Numbered from the stretch's first letter, positions 29,810 through 43,470 are shown. The stretch is 64,000 nt of DNA from Phymorhynchus buccinoides (GCA_017654935.2 CM065704.1:27124824-27188823); one strand, 5' to 3'. A program made the numbers and translations. The notes: generated by a model from the sequence alone, not told the origin.

Positions 29810-32800
29810 AGAAATGACAGGGGGGGGAGCGGACGCCGGGCCCTCAGCCTCAAAGGGCCCACACAAGCGACCCGGTGCCTCTGTGGACTATGGACAGTCA
29901 GGGGAAAGCAGAGTAAAGCTACGGACCAGTCAACCCATTCATCCAGTTCAATTCAACGGACTCAGTGGCAATGCAGAAGGGCTGAGGAACAAGAAAGCCA
30001 GAGCTTCAAGAATTCCTCAGCAAAAACAAAATGATGTCATCTGACATCAAGAACACACCTGAAAACGATCCTCAACCGATTCTTCATAAGAGGCTATTGA
30101 AGCTTTCCGCCAAAGACAGAGAAGAAATACACAAAGGAGGAATTATTACCTCATCAAAACCTCAATTCCAACAGGTTGAGATCTGCAGATATGGAAAACA
30201 GGAAAACTGGAACACATTACAGTCAAGCTTCTTTTGTCCAGTGGGAGAGCTACTGATCACCAAACTGCTACAGCCCCCTGCCTCAGTTCTTGGCATTACA
30301 CAGGTGAAGCTTGAGGAATCCAGGCACAGATGATTGGAGACTTCGACAGTCAATCACCAAGCTGGGGACTACGAGGAAATGACTCACGTGGTTGAAGACG
30401 TAGAAGACTGGTGATGGACAATAAGATAATCCTTATCAAACCAGCCCAACCACGTTACTCCAGAGCATGGACAAACCCGTCAACCCCAGATCTAGTATTG
30501 GCAACAGAAGATATCCATTTGCATCACTTCCAGAGCTGGCCAACACTCAGTTGGAGGAAGCGACACTTGCCAATCATCTCACCATCTCCCAGCTAGGTAG
30601 CACCAACCAACGTATGGTCCAATCTGGAACCTTCAACGAGTCAACTGGGCCCTCTTCAGAGAAATGGCTGACGTGCATGCAAGGTAAGGGAAAACGAATC
30701 CAAACACTTAAATAAAAATGTTAGCTCTTCATAGAGGCAGTGCTACAGTCAGCAAAGCAGTCTATCCCAAGAGGAAAACGTAGAGAGTACAGGCCATTTT
30801 GGAGTGACACCCTGGAGGAGCTGCATGGAAAACTGGACTCAGCCAGAGAAGCCATGGAGCAAAATCCCACGCCTGAGAACACACAGAAACACAACAGCAT
30901 CAAGTACACTTTTAACCAGTAAAAACAGACTGAGATCCAGAAGAGCAAGAGTGAGAAGACTAGCAGTCTGAACATGGAGCGGGACACCAGCAAGCTGTGG
31001 AATCTGACCAAAACCCTGAATGAAGAAACATGAAACAGATCCAGCAAACATATCATTGAGGAAGATGGCAAGCACTACTCTGGGAAGAGAGCAGCAAACA
31101 TCCTGGCGGACTTCTATAAGGAGGAAAGAACAACAACGCTTTCCAACGCCAGAATGAAACAAAGAGATCAAAGAAAAGCTAAAACCAGAACTCAGCATCT
31201 TCCATGATGGCAGCCTTCTCCGTGGCAGAACTCAATGCAGCTATCAAGAAACTGAAATCAAAGAAAGTCCCTGAAAAAGACGGTATTCTCAACAACATGA
31301 TAAAAAAAACTTGGACCCATAGCTAGAGAAAAACTCCTCCTTATTCGGGAACTCTGGAAAATTCCCAGATGGATGGAAAGAAGCAGTCATCATCCCCATC
31401 CGAAAGGAACAAAAAGACAAAACATAGAAGTCTAGCTATCGCCCAATCAGCTTGTTAAGTTGTCTGGGCAAAGTGATGGAAAGGATGGTGAATGCCAGGC
31501 TGCTGAAACACCTGGAAGAGAACCATCTGCTCAGCAACACTCCGTCAGCCTACAGAAAGAACCGCAGCACAGAAGACCAGCTGGCTTACCTTGTCCAAGA
31601 GATTGAAAATGCCTTCCAAGAAAAGAAGAAGGTACTTGCTGTCTTCGTAGACCTGACGAAAGCTTTTGACAAGGTATGGAGAGAAGGCCTTCTTCTGAAG
31701 CTGCTCAACAAGAAAGTTGAAGGGAAGATGTACTACTGGATCAAAGACTTCCTCCAGTACTGCACAGCAAGAGTGAAACTAGACGGGAAGATCAGTCACC
31801 GAGTCACTCTTCCACAGGGCGTGCCTCAAGGAAGAGTCATCTCCCCAACTCTTTTCCTTATCTTCATAGATAACATTGCGGAGAAATTGACTAAGCATGT
31901 CTCCAGAGCCCTCCACGCTGATGCCTTTGCTGCCTGTAATGCTGCAGAACATCTGTCAACTGCACACCTCAGGATACAGGAAGCACTGGATCATGTCGGA
32001 AGATGGGCATCTGACTGGGGTGTAGAAATCTGTACCACCAAGACAGTCGCTACAGTCTTCTAACTGTCATCCCTGCCAGAAACTGTGCAAAACTAAAGTT
32101 GAATGAAAGAGAGCTGCAACAGGAAAACACCCCAACATATTTGGGCGTGAAGCTGGACAAACGCTTGACATGGACATCATGAAGAAGCTGGCCGGAACAT
32201 CTTAGGGCGCAAACAGTAACATCTTACAGACGGTGTACAATGGCACTGTAAGACCGGTCTTGGAATAGTGCAGTTCTGCTTGGGCCACAGCATCCAAAAC
32301 AAATGCAAATCGTTTGAGCAAAGTGCAGAATGCGGGGCTACGGCTCATCACAGGCGGGATGAAAACGAACCCCATCCAAGCCATGGAAACGCACACCAGT
32401 TTGCGCCCTCTGGAAGACAGGAGACAGGAAAAGGTGAACATTCACGGTGAAAAGCTACTGAGAATGCCTTTGCATCCTTTGCACTCTGAGATACAAAAGC
32501 CAATCAAGAACAGGCTGAAGCGACCCAGCTTCAACCACCTCTCCAAATGTCTTCACCACATAAATGAAGACCTGCTACCTGTCTCCTCTGCCGAAATGGA
32601 GATGCTATCCGATTTTGAGGAACCAGAAAACATCCTGGAAGGGATCTCAATCATCACCGAGGTTCCTGGTATAGAAAAGAAGGACTGTAAAGCCCCCTGC
32701 CTCCATAACGATTTGGCAATGGAGATGATTGAGAATCAATACCACCCCATTGAGTGGAGTCATGTCTTCACTGATGGATCCTCAGAAGGAGCAGTTAAGA

Positions 32801-33565
32801 ATGGAGGGGCAGGCATCTTCATTAGGAAAACAGATGGAACACTGATTCCAAAGGCATTCCCAACAGGAAGAATCTCTTCAAATTACCGAGCTGAAACATC
32901 AACTCTGAAACATGCAACCAAGATCATTGCAATGTATGCCAACCCGCCACCGAAAGTGGTCTTCTCCACTGACTGCAGATCTCTGCTTCAGGAACTCCAA
33001 AGCACCAAAAGTGAACAAGACCTGAAGAACATCAATAAAACCCTCCATGATCTCTCAAAAACAGCCCTCCGTCACACTTCAATGGGTACCATCTCACTGT
33101 GCTGACGCTCTCTCCAAAGCAGGCAGCAGAATTAAGCAGTTCAGTCATCCAGTGACCTACAAAGAAGCCAAAACAATCATCCACAACCACTTCCTGTCCC
33201 AGAGAAGGCATGGTGAAGACAGTGGTGTTGATGCTATCCACCAGCTCTACAGACACCAGCAAACAACCCTCTTCCGGCTTGAGGACTGGCCACTGCAGAC
33301 TGCTGAGCCACCTCAATCGGCTCAAAATCACCCATACTGACGAATGTCTATGTGGTTCAGGATCACAGACCCCTGAACACATACTACAACACTGCCAACA
33401 CATGATGCTCTACGACGCCAAACCTGGCCAGGGGTGGTTGAGCTGCAGGTGCAGCTTTGGGGCAGCCGCACTGACCTGGAGAAGACAGTGGACTTCGTCA
33501 TGGCGACCAATTTGAAAGTCTGACGCTGCCAGCTACATTGACTACTGAAGAAGAAGAAGAAGTTA
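29810..33565 (+). mobile_element. I-type non-LTR retrotransposon with RNase H (copy 1)
   Basis: A nearly full-length but multiply frameshifted element. In order: endonuclease start NAEGLRNKK (about 29968), GDFDSQSPSWG (about 30331) and STPDLVLATEDI (about 30480-30515); reverse transcriptase (31452-32063) with NRSTEDQLAYLVQEIE, VFVDLTKAFDKVW and LPQGVPQGRVISPTLF, where the catalytic YADD is replaced by HADAF; thumb TPTYLGVKLDKRLTW (about 32130); an RNase H domain (32755-33110) with FTDGSS, a YRAE site and STDCRS; and a C-terminal C-x-C...H...C knuckle, ECLCGSGSQTPEHILQHC (about 33340). It ends in a short (GAA)n tail at 33546-33562. RNase H places it near the I group. A related copy is at 39590-41300. 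Confidence 0.85.
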
Positions 33566-34019
33566 ACACGAGTGAACAAAAAATGAAGACATTATATTCA
33601 TCTGTTCTTGAGATTGAAATTGCAAATATGGCAATCCTTTAGTACCTTGCAACTTTCCTTTAAAAAAATCAGCGAAATAGGACGAAACAATCGGAAGAAA
33701 AAGAAAGAAAAACTCTTACAAAATAACTTCCTAATAGTCAACTACTTCGAAATTTTTTAGCACTCATTTGTATTCTACTTCTAGACTGGTGAGCGTCCCT
33801 GGACACACAATTCTACCTGTCGAGCTACTGTGACACAAGTGAAAATGATTGATTAGACGTTTTAAAATCATGATCAATCAATTTTTTTTCACGCCAATTC
33901 TTATGACTTGAACTCAAATTTGTGTAAGTGAAAACTACTTAAGAAATGTTCTTTGACTCAGTAGAATGTCTGGCATATTGGAAGAAATGCGTCCACAACC
34001 TTAACATAGTGGACAAAAT
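33566..34019. other. no gene seen
   Basis: AT-rich sequence between two LINEs. Nothing was recognised. Confidence 0.45.
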
Positions 34020-34043
34020 GAGAGAGAGAGAGAGAGAGAGGAG

Positions 34044-34074
<31 letters not shown>

Positions 34075-34163
34075 GATGAGAGAGAGAAAGAGAGAGAGGA
34101 GAGATAGAGAGAGAGAAGGGGGGAAAGAGATTGATGAGAGAGAGAGAGAATGAGAGAGAGAGA
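34020..34163. repeat. interrupted (GA)n microsatellite
   Basis: GA array with GGA and ATGA interruptions, directly abutting the 3' end of the LINE at 34164. Confidence 0.95.
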
Positions 34164-36390
34164 GACACTGGACACTGGAATGTTTAATGATTAGGCCATA
34201 GGCCCATATCACTGGAGTGTTTAACAAAACTGAATGGACACAAATTCAGTTTTAAACATAATTAGACATTATTCAACATATAACATTCATATTTTCTCAA
34301 CAAGAAGAAATGCCACAAAGACATAATAAATGCATGAATGAATCAATAAACACACCGATCAACCAATCAAATTACTGTATATCTTCCATACATATGTTAC
34401 GTAATTTGAATGCCTTTTCAAGGTACAAAGCCACCCTAATAATTAGCGATTTGTTTTCAGAAGAAAGAAGCATTGTCAGTTTGAATAGAGATGGTTGATT
34501 AAAGTATTTTGATGGAATGTACTGTTGTCGTAGTTCTTTATACATTGGGCATTTTAAAACATAATGAACCTCATTCTCAATTTGTTCTCTGCAAAATGGA
34601 CAGAAAAGATAATTTTCATTAAAATTTATTTGGAAACGTAGCTTATGAACTTTCAGTGTTGACACCCCTAGTCTTAGCCTGATCAAGTTAATCCTAGCCT
34701 TTAAATGATTTACAGTATTATTCAGATATGGAGATACTGTTAATTCGCTTTTAAACGTTCTATAAAATTGAAAACGCTCACTTCGTGACGTATCTGCGAG
34801 CCATTTCTGCTTGAATTCGTTAATAATAGAAATTTTCAATAAATAGATGAATGACTTTATATTCCCTACCCCTTGGTTTACCCATACCTCACCAAATCCA
34901 TGCCTACAGAGGAAAAAACATACTGCTGAAGCCCAAGTAATTTTATTATTGTTTTGAAAATGCAGCAACAACTTGTAAGCTTTGTATGGTATACTTTGAC
35001 AGGGCATCTGCAAACTTTTTAACCAGTATTTTATAGTTTTAAACTGAAAATTGACGTGTAGAGGATATCGCCCAAGCTCCCCATAAGCCATAAAATATGG
35101 TGTTCTAATACTGACATTCAAGAACCATTTAAGAGCAAACAGATGAACCTTTTTCTAAAGCATTAACATTTCCTGTGAGACCCCATACTTCTGCACCATA
35201 GCTAAGTATGGGTTGGATTTGGGCATCAAACAGTTTGAAAAATATGGCTGGAGATTTTTCACCCAAAGACCACAAAAGCCTGAATATCTGGATTACTTTT
35301 TTCTAGCCTTGCTAGCCATGTCATTAAAACTATGTGTGAATGACAATCTTGTATAAATAATAATTCCTAGATATTTATACATGTTCACTATTGTCATCTT
35401 TGAATGACCATACAACCACTGTTCTTGTTGTGCTAGGTAACCACCATTTCTATACACTACTATGTTTGATTTATTTAAGATAACGATTAGGTCAAGCTTT
35501 TTTGCTCTGTCGTGTAAAATGTTTAACTGGTGTTGAAACCCAGTAACTGAATCTGAAAGCAAAACAATATCATCATCAAACATAAGGATAAGGGCATAAA
35601 GGGTTTCTCAGTAACAAGTTCTAAAAAAAAATCATCTTGTACGAGTTGAAGCCCATAGTCCCCTTTTATTTTAAGAATTTCTTCTTGCTAATTCAATTTA
35701 TTAAGATTTGAAAAAAGAAGATAAATTAGTGAAAGGAAGGTGGGTTGTGGACTACAGATTTCCCCTTGATTTAGCCCGATTTGACACGAAAAAGCTTCTC
35801 ATAGTTTATTACAATTTCTATCTCTTCCTTTCACTACGCTGTACATACCAGTTAATGCCCTATACATTTTCCAATGAATCCCCTTTTTCTTCAGAATAGA
35901 CCAAAAATCATTACGCATAGCCGAATCGAAAGCCTTTCTGAAGTCAATAAAAGCAACGTATAATTTCTTGCGTAATAACAACTGTTTTTGAATCAAAGAA
36001 AATAATGTAAATACATGATTAATTGTACTATACTTTTTCCTAAAACCAGCTTGACATTAATTAATAGTATCATTCTCTTCTACCCATTTTGTTAATCTGG
36101 CATTCAATATATGGCTGTATATCTTACTACAAATGTTCAATAAAGAGATCCCCCTGTAATTGTCTGGTATGTTCGTGTCACCCTTTTTAAAGAGAGGTTG
36201 TATGATAGCTTCTGTCCATTGTACAGGATACTTCCCAGAAGAAAATAAAACATTGAACAAAACAACCAAAAAAGGAGCAATGGTAGTAATAGAATTTTTA
36301 AATACTTCCCCTATAATCCCATCAGGTCCTGCTGCTTTACCATTTTTTAAGGAACGAACAGCAGAATACACTTCAGCTTCAGTAAAAATG
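34164..36390 (-). mobile_element. non-LTR retrotransposon, family L1b, inserted in (GA)n
   Basis: Minus strand, related to the element at 8491 and 19490. The fingers have SLKNGKAAGPDGIIGEVFK and DNYRGISLLN (36380-36060), the palm FIDFRKAFDS (about 35940), the catalytic box is degraded to FDDDIVLLSD (about 35575), and the thumb has MYKYLGIIIY. The C-terminal region (35121-34372) has RYPLHVNFQFKTIKYWLKSL and a CPFC...VHYVLKC knuckle. The 3' terminus repeats CCAGTGTCCAGTGTC (34163-34180). It is flanked on both sides by GA microsatellite. The endonuclease is absent, so it is 5'-truncated, and it carries several frameshifts. Confidence 0.85.
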
Positions 36391-36973
<583 letters not shown>

Positions 36974-38305
36974 TTACGAGGGGCACTCCATCCATTTTGC
37001 AACGTGGATAACTGACAGTGTGCATCCTCCTTCTGGTTAGTCAAAGTGTTAGAAGAGTTCCTCACTAGAACACATGCACGTGGATATCCTTTCAAACCAC
37101 ACGGCTATGGCATCAGACCAGCTCAACTGAAGTATGTAAAACAATAGTGCCCTCGATGAACGCTCAAGCATCTTCAACTTTCTATAATTGTATACCCCTT
37201 CACCGGTGCTTCACACGATAGTAAGACAAATAACAAGGGACTAAGTAAAAAAATTAAATGGGTGGGAGACCGGCTAAACTCTGCAAAAATCTGTTTTCTT
37301 GCAAAATGTCCAAAGTAGCTACAGCAGTGTGGTCACTTGCAATGTCACACTAAAATAGGGAGAGAGTAGGTGCCTGTGCTTGGACGGCAAACTCAAAGTG
37401 CCTTTGGTTAAATAGATATTTAAGTTTCAATCTACTGTGAGATCTCCTCTCTCTAGCAGATAAACTGAACATATAACCAGCTTTTCAGAAAAATCTCAAG
37501 GCGTTTATTTGTTTGATAATTTTGCTACAATTCTGTTTTCTGTTATATTTTACTGATGGAGTTTCACCTAGAACATCCAAACGGATAATTATTGCTTGGT
37601 TTTGGGATTATACTGACAGATAAATGTTGCATCATCTTTAAAGAAGTCCCAGATGCTGGTTAACTTCTTGCCATCTAATTTGATGTATGATTTGGATGCA
37701 CCATTCAACCCTACCCCTTTTCTGATCTTCAGTAAACTAGTGGGGCAAATAACGGTTATAGCGCTTCTGCATACCCAGCTGTTCATATTAGATTTTATCC
37801 AGGCTTCCTGATGAAAAGTTCAAGTATGTTCTTCATCTCATCAGCATTTATCCAGAGATCATTTCTGACAAGAGTCTTTACACTGGCTACGGTTGTAACA
37901 GTCACAACGGTTATTTGACAACTGTAACGGTCACTTTCTTTTTTAACGTTCTTCTGCCGAACTGAAATTCCTTGAGGCATTTGTGAACTTTTGTTTCTAA
38001 GAGGGCAAAGTCTAAAAAATAATTTATTGACGCCTGATGCTCGTTTTTGAATGCTTGAGTATAAGCGTAGAAGATTAATGTCGAAAATCTCAGCATTAAA
38101 GAGATTTTCACAGCTTGGGACCAACGTTCACCTTGGCGGACATTTTGCTTTGCTCAACGGTTATGGACTGGTGCAAAATAATGAAAATTTGCGATGTGAG
38201 TATTATGATAATGGTCTATCTCATGACACTATGAATTTTTATTTTTATTATGTTGACAGAATATTCACATTGCAAAATATATGGCCATGGAGTGCCCCTC
38301 GTACC
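36974..38305. mobile_element. mariner-like element with TA-flanked inverted termini
   Basis: TACGAGGGGCACTCCAT at 36974-36990 is exactly inverted at 38289-38305. Similarity continues inward to a shared TTTGCAA word on each side after a small indel. The length of about 1.33 kb, the TA at both outer ends and the CGAGGGGC terminus are typical of mariner elements. I cannot find a mariner transposase inside; instead the interior has a doublecortin-like fragment. It may be non-autonomous or very decayed. Confidence 0.6.
37589..37790 (-). pseudogene. doublecortin (DCX)-domain-like fragment
   Basis: Minus-strand translation ends SYIKLDGKKLTSIWDFF then KDDATFICQYNPK. The spacing of L-D-G-K, T, D-F-F, D-D and F-I matches, without gaps, the C-terminal half of the ubiquitin-like DCX domain of microtubule-binding doublecortin and DCLK proteins. 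Weaker similarity may extend upstream to about 37890 (LVRNDLWINADEMKNILEL), interrupted by a stop. It lies between mariner-like inverted termini, so it could be a captured host fragment or an unrelated exon. There is no complete gene around it. Confidence 0.4.
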
Positions 38306-38675
38306 TTTAAGACACGTTTCTGTCAAATTCAGGCTGCTTCCACCTGGAGAGAACGTTGCCACAAGTACAGCACCAACTTTTTCTTGCATTCGTATGTGAC
38401 ATAAGGGGAAGATATCATGATGATAATCCTCATACTATCTTAACGTGAATACCGCCCCTGGTTTCTTGCATATTAGGTGAATACGTTCCCCAAGTCCCCT
38501 TAAAACATATGTAGAAGACACTACTATACTATGGCATTCAATATCGATAGGCAAATGGGTTTATTATTTTGGGGGCTTCGTGCATTGATTTTAAGACAAA
38601 TCAACTGTCTAATTATACATTTAAGGTAAATAACAACATAAAATGAAAGGTAGCATAGTATAAAAATCCAGTCAC
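38306..38675. other. no gene seen
   Basis: Intronic sequence on the receptor strand. Nothing was recognised. Confidence 0.4.
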
Positions 38676-38971
38676 CTCAAACACCGTAACAAGGAGGTGG
38701 AAAGCATAGGGAGGATCGTAAGAGTTAGTCCAATGTTCATGTATTGATCCAGCCATGTGTACGGCTCGCTTGTTGAGGAGCACCGTCCGGTCTTTGATGA
38801 ACCCTGAGTTAGAATCCGCAAGAGCATGTGTGGTATATACAGAGAGATATTCATGCTCTCCCCCAATGGTGATGTACAGGAAGGTTAGCATCAGAATAGA
38901 GTTTGAAGGAATGTTGAGGTGATGCTGAAAGTCAATTTGTCTTGAACGTAGCCGAGTTTGGAATCCCCAGG
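38676..38971 (-). CDS. receptor exon: second CUB-like domain
   Basis: The open frame is bounded by a possible acceptor ATATCAG (AG at 38973-38972) and a donor GAG|GTGACT after 38676. It reads AWGFQTRLRSRQIDF, then SNSILMLTFLYITIGGEHEY, SVYT, and ends FHLLVTVFE. The hydrophobic-aromatic strand pattern with an E-x-Y-L-S-V-Y core is CUB-like. Phase 1 entry (CC completing an Ala codon) agrees with the phase 1 exit of the exon at 45824. An alternative phase 0 acceptor (TTTCAG, exon from 38936) is also possible. Phase 0 exit requires a CTLD-start exon that I could not find. Membership in the receptor gene is inferred from strand, order and phase. Confidence 0.5.
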
Positions 38972-39589
38972 CTGATATCCATATTAAATGCACATAGACG
39001 CCTTAAACACAAGAACATATTCGTCAGTAGATGAAAGGAGAAACAATCAAGCTTTCTGAATTGAATTTGTCAATCTTGCAAAAAAGAAATACAGAAGACA
39101 GAACGGAAATTATCTATTTTAATTTACAACAGTAAAAACAAATAAAACCTCACAATGAATAGAACAACATCAACATCAACAACAACGACATCAAAACAAA
39201 GTATCAGTACCTTACTTCTTTTTTCTTTTGCACTGGACGCGCAATAGTGTCATCTGAAGTATGACCATGATCATTGATGCGTGTGTGTCCTGATTTTTTC
39301 CCAAACCTGCGCCTTAGCTGACACACTCCGTCTTCGGAATGCTGGATCAAGTTTTCTGTTGGGGGCTTCTCCCTTGGCTCAAGACTCATAAGTCCAACCC
39401 TGTGAGCACATGATGATTGTTTACTGAGTAGCCCACCCCATGGCTATGGCTTTTGATGCGGCTCTTGGCCACGTTTGATGTATCCGTCATAATCATGACG
39501 GAATATGGAGAATTTCGCTAAAATTGTCAGTGGAGACAACAGTGTCACCTTTGACCCACACTGTTCTGCATGGAAAAGGAGCCTAGGTA
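38972..39589. other. no gene seen
   Basis: AT-rich intronic sequence with an AAC-rich stretch at 39160-39190. The short minus open frame at 39204-39389 has no recognised domain. Confidence 0.4.
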
Positions 39590-41300
39590 TATAACCAGTT
39601 GGTCTGGGGCTGTTTATTTATCCAGCCAACCTGTCTCCATTGAGCTTGGAAAACCACGAGCACACCAGACCTGGCAATGGCTACGGAGGACATCCTGGGA
39701 TCCTGTGACAGGGCAAGTCCAAGAACAGTTAGGACGGAATGACCACCAGCCTGTTCTGCTGAAACTCATCATGGCAGAACAGACCCTCCACAGTTCGCAA
39801 AGAGCCCAGCTGGAACTACAAGAAAGCTGACTGGCCCAAATTTGCCGAACTGTCAAAATAAACTTTGTCAGGAAATTAACATCGACACTGACAATCTGGA
39901 CGTCAACACCAATGTCCAGCGAATAACGGAATGCATCCTCAGTGCAGCAAAAAAGAGCATCCCCAGGGGAAGAGGACAAGATTACAAGCCATACTGGAGC
40001 AATCAGTTACAGACCCTCCAAGACCACCTAAACACAGCAAGAGAGGAGGTTGAGAAATCACCAACTCCAAAAAACATCATAGCTTACAACGAAGCAAGAA
40101 CAGCATTTGATGATGAAAAAACCAAGGCAATTCAATCCGCCTGGCAAGAGAAGAACTCTTCACTCAACATGGAAAAGGACACATGAAAATTGTGGAAGCT
40201 GACCAAGTGCTTGAATGACGATCATCAAGTAGCTCCCAGAGCAACCCTCTTCAAAGAAAACAGCCAGAGTTTTACAGGGAAAACGGCAGCTTCCCTTATG
40301 GCAGGGAAATTCAGAGACGACTGTGCCCTTGATGTCCCCCTGAGAGAAAACAGATGATATAAGGCAGAAAACTAAAGAGGAGCTGAGGAGCAAATCATCA
40401 CCAGAAAGCATGACAGCCGCATTTACCGTCCATGAATTCAACAGCTCTATCAAACAACTGAAGAGCAAGAAAGTCCCTGGCAAAGATGGAATCATCAATG
40501 ATATGAAATAATCAAACATATTGGCTGCTATGCAAAGAAAAAACTCCTGGATATCTACAACCAGTCCTGGAATACGGGGAAATTTCCTAACAGCTGGAAG
40601 GAGGCCATCATAACACCAGTTCTGAAGAAATGAAAAGACACGCATGACAAGAACAGCTACTGCCCCATCAGTCTGCTCAGTTGCCTGGGAAAGGCCATGG
40701 GGCGGATAGTAAACAGGCGACTCAAATACCACCTGGAGAAGATTGACCTCTTAAGCCCAACTCAGTCAGGCTTCAGCAAAAACAGAAGCACTGAAGACCA
40801 AATTATTCTCCTCACCCAGGATATTGAAAATGGCTTCCAGCAGAAAATGAAAACGCTAGCTGTTTTTGTAGACCTCGCCAAGGCCTTCGATAAAGTCTGG
40901 AAAGAAGGCCTCCTCCTGAAGCTCCTCCAGAAAAACGTGTGTGGCAAGATGTACCAGTGGATCTACAGCTACCTATTCCAGAGAACAGCCCTAGTCAAAC
41001 TGGAAGGTCAGACAGTCAAGTGAAGATCAAGGAGGGTGTTCCTTAGGGTGGAGTCATCTCCCCGACTCTCTTTGTGGTCTTCATTGATGACATAGCTGAC
41101 AAACTGACTGTGCACACCTCAAAGGCACTCCACGCAGATGACCTAGGTGTGTGGACCAAAGCAGAGCAACTCAACACCGCCGCCTACGGAATGCAGTGGT
41201 CACTGAACAAAATCTCCGACTGGGCTTCCCAGTGGATGGATGAGGTCAACAGAACCAAAAACAGAGGCCACCTGCTTCTCACTGTCCCAAAAGAGAGAAA
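39590..41300 (+). mobile_element. I-type non-LTR retrotransposon (copy 2), truncated both ends
   Basis: Same family as 29810-33565. It begins in the endonuclease (STPDLAMATEDI, about 39658). A linker follows (39842-40186), then reverse transcriptase with NRSTEDQIILLTQDIENGF, VFVDLAKAFDKVWKEG, VISPTLFVVFIDD and a catalytic HADDLGV (canonical YADD, about 41130). It stops near 41300, before the thumb and RNase H. In-frame stops near 40180, 40630, 41020 and 41045 show decay. Confidence 0.8.
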
Positions 41301-41404
41301 TGTATCCTACTTATACTCATCAAAAGAAGCACCGCATACTCGTCGTGTCTGTTGTAGTGTCTGTATTACGTATGTTTATTATTTTGTACGCTTTTAAAAT
41401 ACAT

Positions 41405-41566
41405 CATTTTAAAGAGCGGCCTCAATTTGAAGTGTAGCCTCGATTTGAAGTGCGACAATTTTGTCAAAATGTGCGACAATTTTGGACCGACAGACCAACC
41501 GACCGACAGACCGACCGACCAACAAAGTGAGTTATAGGTTTGTGGCTTGAGCCACAAACAAAGGTT
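41405..41566. repeat. short dispersed repeat with GACC/GACA tract
   Basis: Two copies of a CCTCRATTTGAAGTG word (about 41420-41450), two GTGCGACAATTTTG words and a GACCGACC tract. It sits exactly between two LINE fragments. Not classified. Confidence 0.5.
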
Positions 41567-41569
41567 TCG

Positions 41570-43085
41570 ATCACTTGATAGTGGTCGGTGATTTTAATTT
41601 CAGAGATATTGATTGGAAGAATGGACATTGTGTGAGTGGGATGGGTAGTGCAAGATTTAGTTTTTTGGAGACTGTTCGAGATTGTTTCTTTTTCCAGCAT
41701 GTGACAGAACCAACTAGGGGTAGAGGAGCAGATAAGCCTTCTTTGTTAGATTTGGTCTTAATGGATAATAAGGATATTGTGGAAGATGTAATTTTAGATT
41801 CTCCCCTTGGGAAAAGTGACCATTCACTGATGTGTATAAACCTGAATTGTGGTGAAAGTCCACTCGCTGCTAGGCAGCCTAGGAGGTTATATGACAAGGG
41901 TCATTATGAGAGGATGAGAGGGCTGTTGGATGTGAATTGGGAGGGGAGGATGGGGGAGTGCGGGGAGGATATAGATAAAAAATGGGGTTGTTTTTCAGAG
42001 TGTTTGAGAGAGGCTGTGGAGGCGTGTGTGCCTCTTAGTAAACCGATAACTCAAAATACTGGGCGTGAGCAGAACAGAACACCCTTAGATAAAAAAAATA
42101 TTGAAGAAGATTAAAAGGAAAGACAGACTATGGAATAGATACTCTCTGACGGGTGACATTGACGATAACAGGGATTACTGTAGAGCCCGGAACCAGGCTG
42201 GGAGCTTGACAAGGAGGACACAGAAAGATCGGGAGAGAAACATGGCAGAAAACATCAAGCAAAACCCTAAGAAATTCTGGCAGTATGTTAGTAGTAAAAC
42301 TAAAACTAAACCAGGTATCCCAAATTTGTTAAGGACAGGTACGACTGGAGGCAGTAATTTGACTGCCGATGGCAAGGAAAAGGCAAATGTACTTGCAGAG
42401 TTTTTCTCCTCTGTATTCACTCGTGAACCAGAGGGCGATTGGGAACTACCCAACCCTAAAATACCAGAGTCGGATTTAACATAGATCTGAGTGAATCAGC
42501 AGTTACAAAACTGTTAGATAAGATTAACATTGCAAAGTCACCAGGTCCAGATGGCATGCACCCTAGAGTGCTTTATGAAACTCGAGATGTAATCAGTAAA
42601 CCATTAAGTAAAATTTTCCAGTTATCTATGAGCACAGGTAGATTGCCAGGAATCTGGAAGGAAGCAAGCATAACAGAAATGCATAAGAAGGGTAGCAGGG
42701 TAGTGGCAGGAAACTACAGACCCGTAAGCCTTACAAGTACCGTTTGTAAACTGATGGAGACACTTATAAGGGATTCTTTGGTTAATTACATGAAAAGTAA
42801 TAATTACCTTAGTGACAAGCAGTTTGGCTTTATTTCTGGCCGTTCAACAGTGTTTCAGCTCATTAAGGTGATGGATATCTGGATAGAGGTGGTAGCGTAG
42901 ATGTGGTGTATTGTGATTTTATGAAGGTGTTTGATATGGTCCCACATAGAAGGCTAACCAAAGTCCTCAAGTACTATGGCATAGGTGGCCCTGTTTTATA
43001 ATGGATCACAAACTTTCTAAAAAACATTGTAGGCAAAGGGTAGTGGTCAATGGTTGTGAATCGCTATGGCATGACCAACTAGGCC
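41570..43085 (+). mobile_element. CR1/L2-like non-LTR retrotransposon fragment
   Basis: Starts inside the endonuclease with VVGDFNFRDIDW, then SLLDLVLMDN and a conserved GKSDHSLM (SDH motif). The inter-domain region has NPKKFWQYVSSKTK. The reverse transcriptase has SPGPDGMHPRVL, GIWKEASITEMHKKGSR, NYRPVSLTSTVCK, DKQFGFISGRST and a decayed CDFMKVFDMVPHRRL (about 42915-42955). A stop near 42480 and a shift near 42897 interrupt it. It ends at 43085 in a minisatellite, before the FADD box. Confidence 0.82.
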
Positions 43086-43183
43086 CTTGGCTACTACCTC
43101 AGCTCCCCATGAGCCCTTAGCCACTACCTCAGCTCACCATGATCCCTTGGCCATTACCTCAGCTCCTTGTGAGCCCTTTGCAT

Positions 43184-43261
<78 letters not shown>
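43085..43261. repeat. 36-bp minisatellite followed by (GA)n
   Basis: Three units of about 36-39 bases (CACTACCTCAGCTCMCCATG type; peptide period ATTSAPHEPL) run to about 43172, then a GA array to 43261. Confidence 0.85.
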
Positions 43262-43263
<2 letters not shown>

Positions 43264-43377
43264 TATCGTATGCTTCTTGTTCATTATGAATTGAAGAGGA
43301 GATACATGGGTTTTCTTCTCAAACAACAAATAATTCGTGTCTGTTGAAATGGTGAGTTTTCTGCTCTCTCTGTGTTC

Positions 43378-43379
<2 letters not shown>

Positions 43380-43422
<43 letters not shown>

Positions 43423-43470
43423 ACAGAGACACACACACGCACGCACGCACACGCACACACACACACGCAC

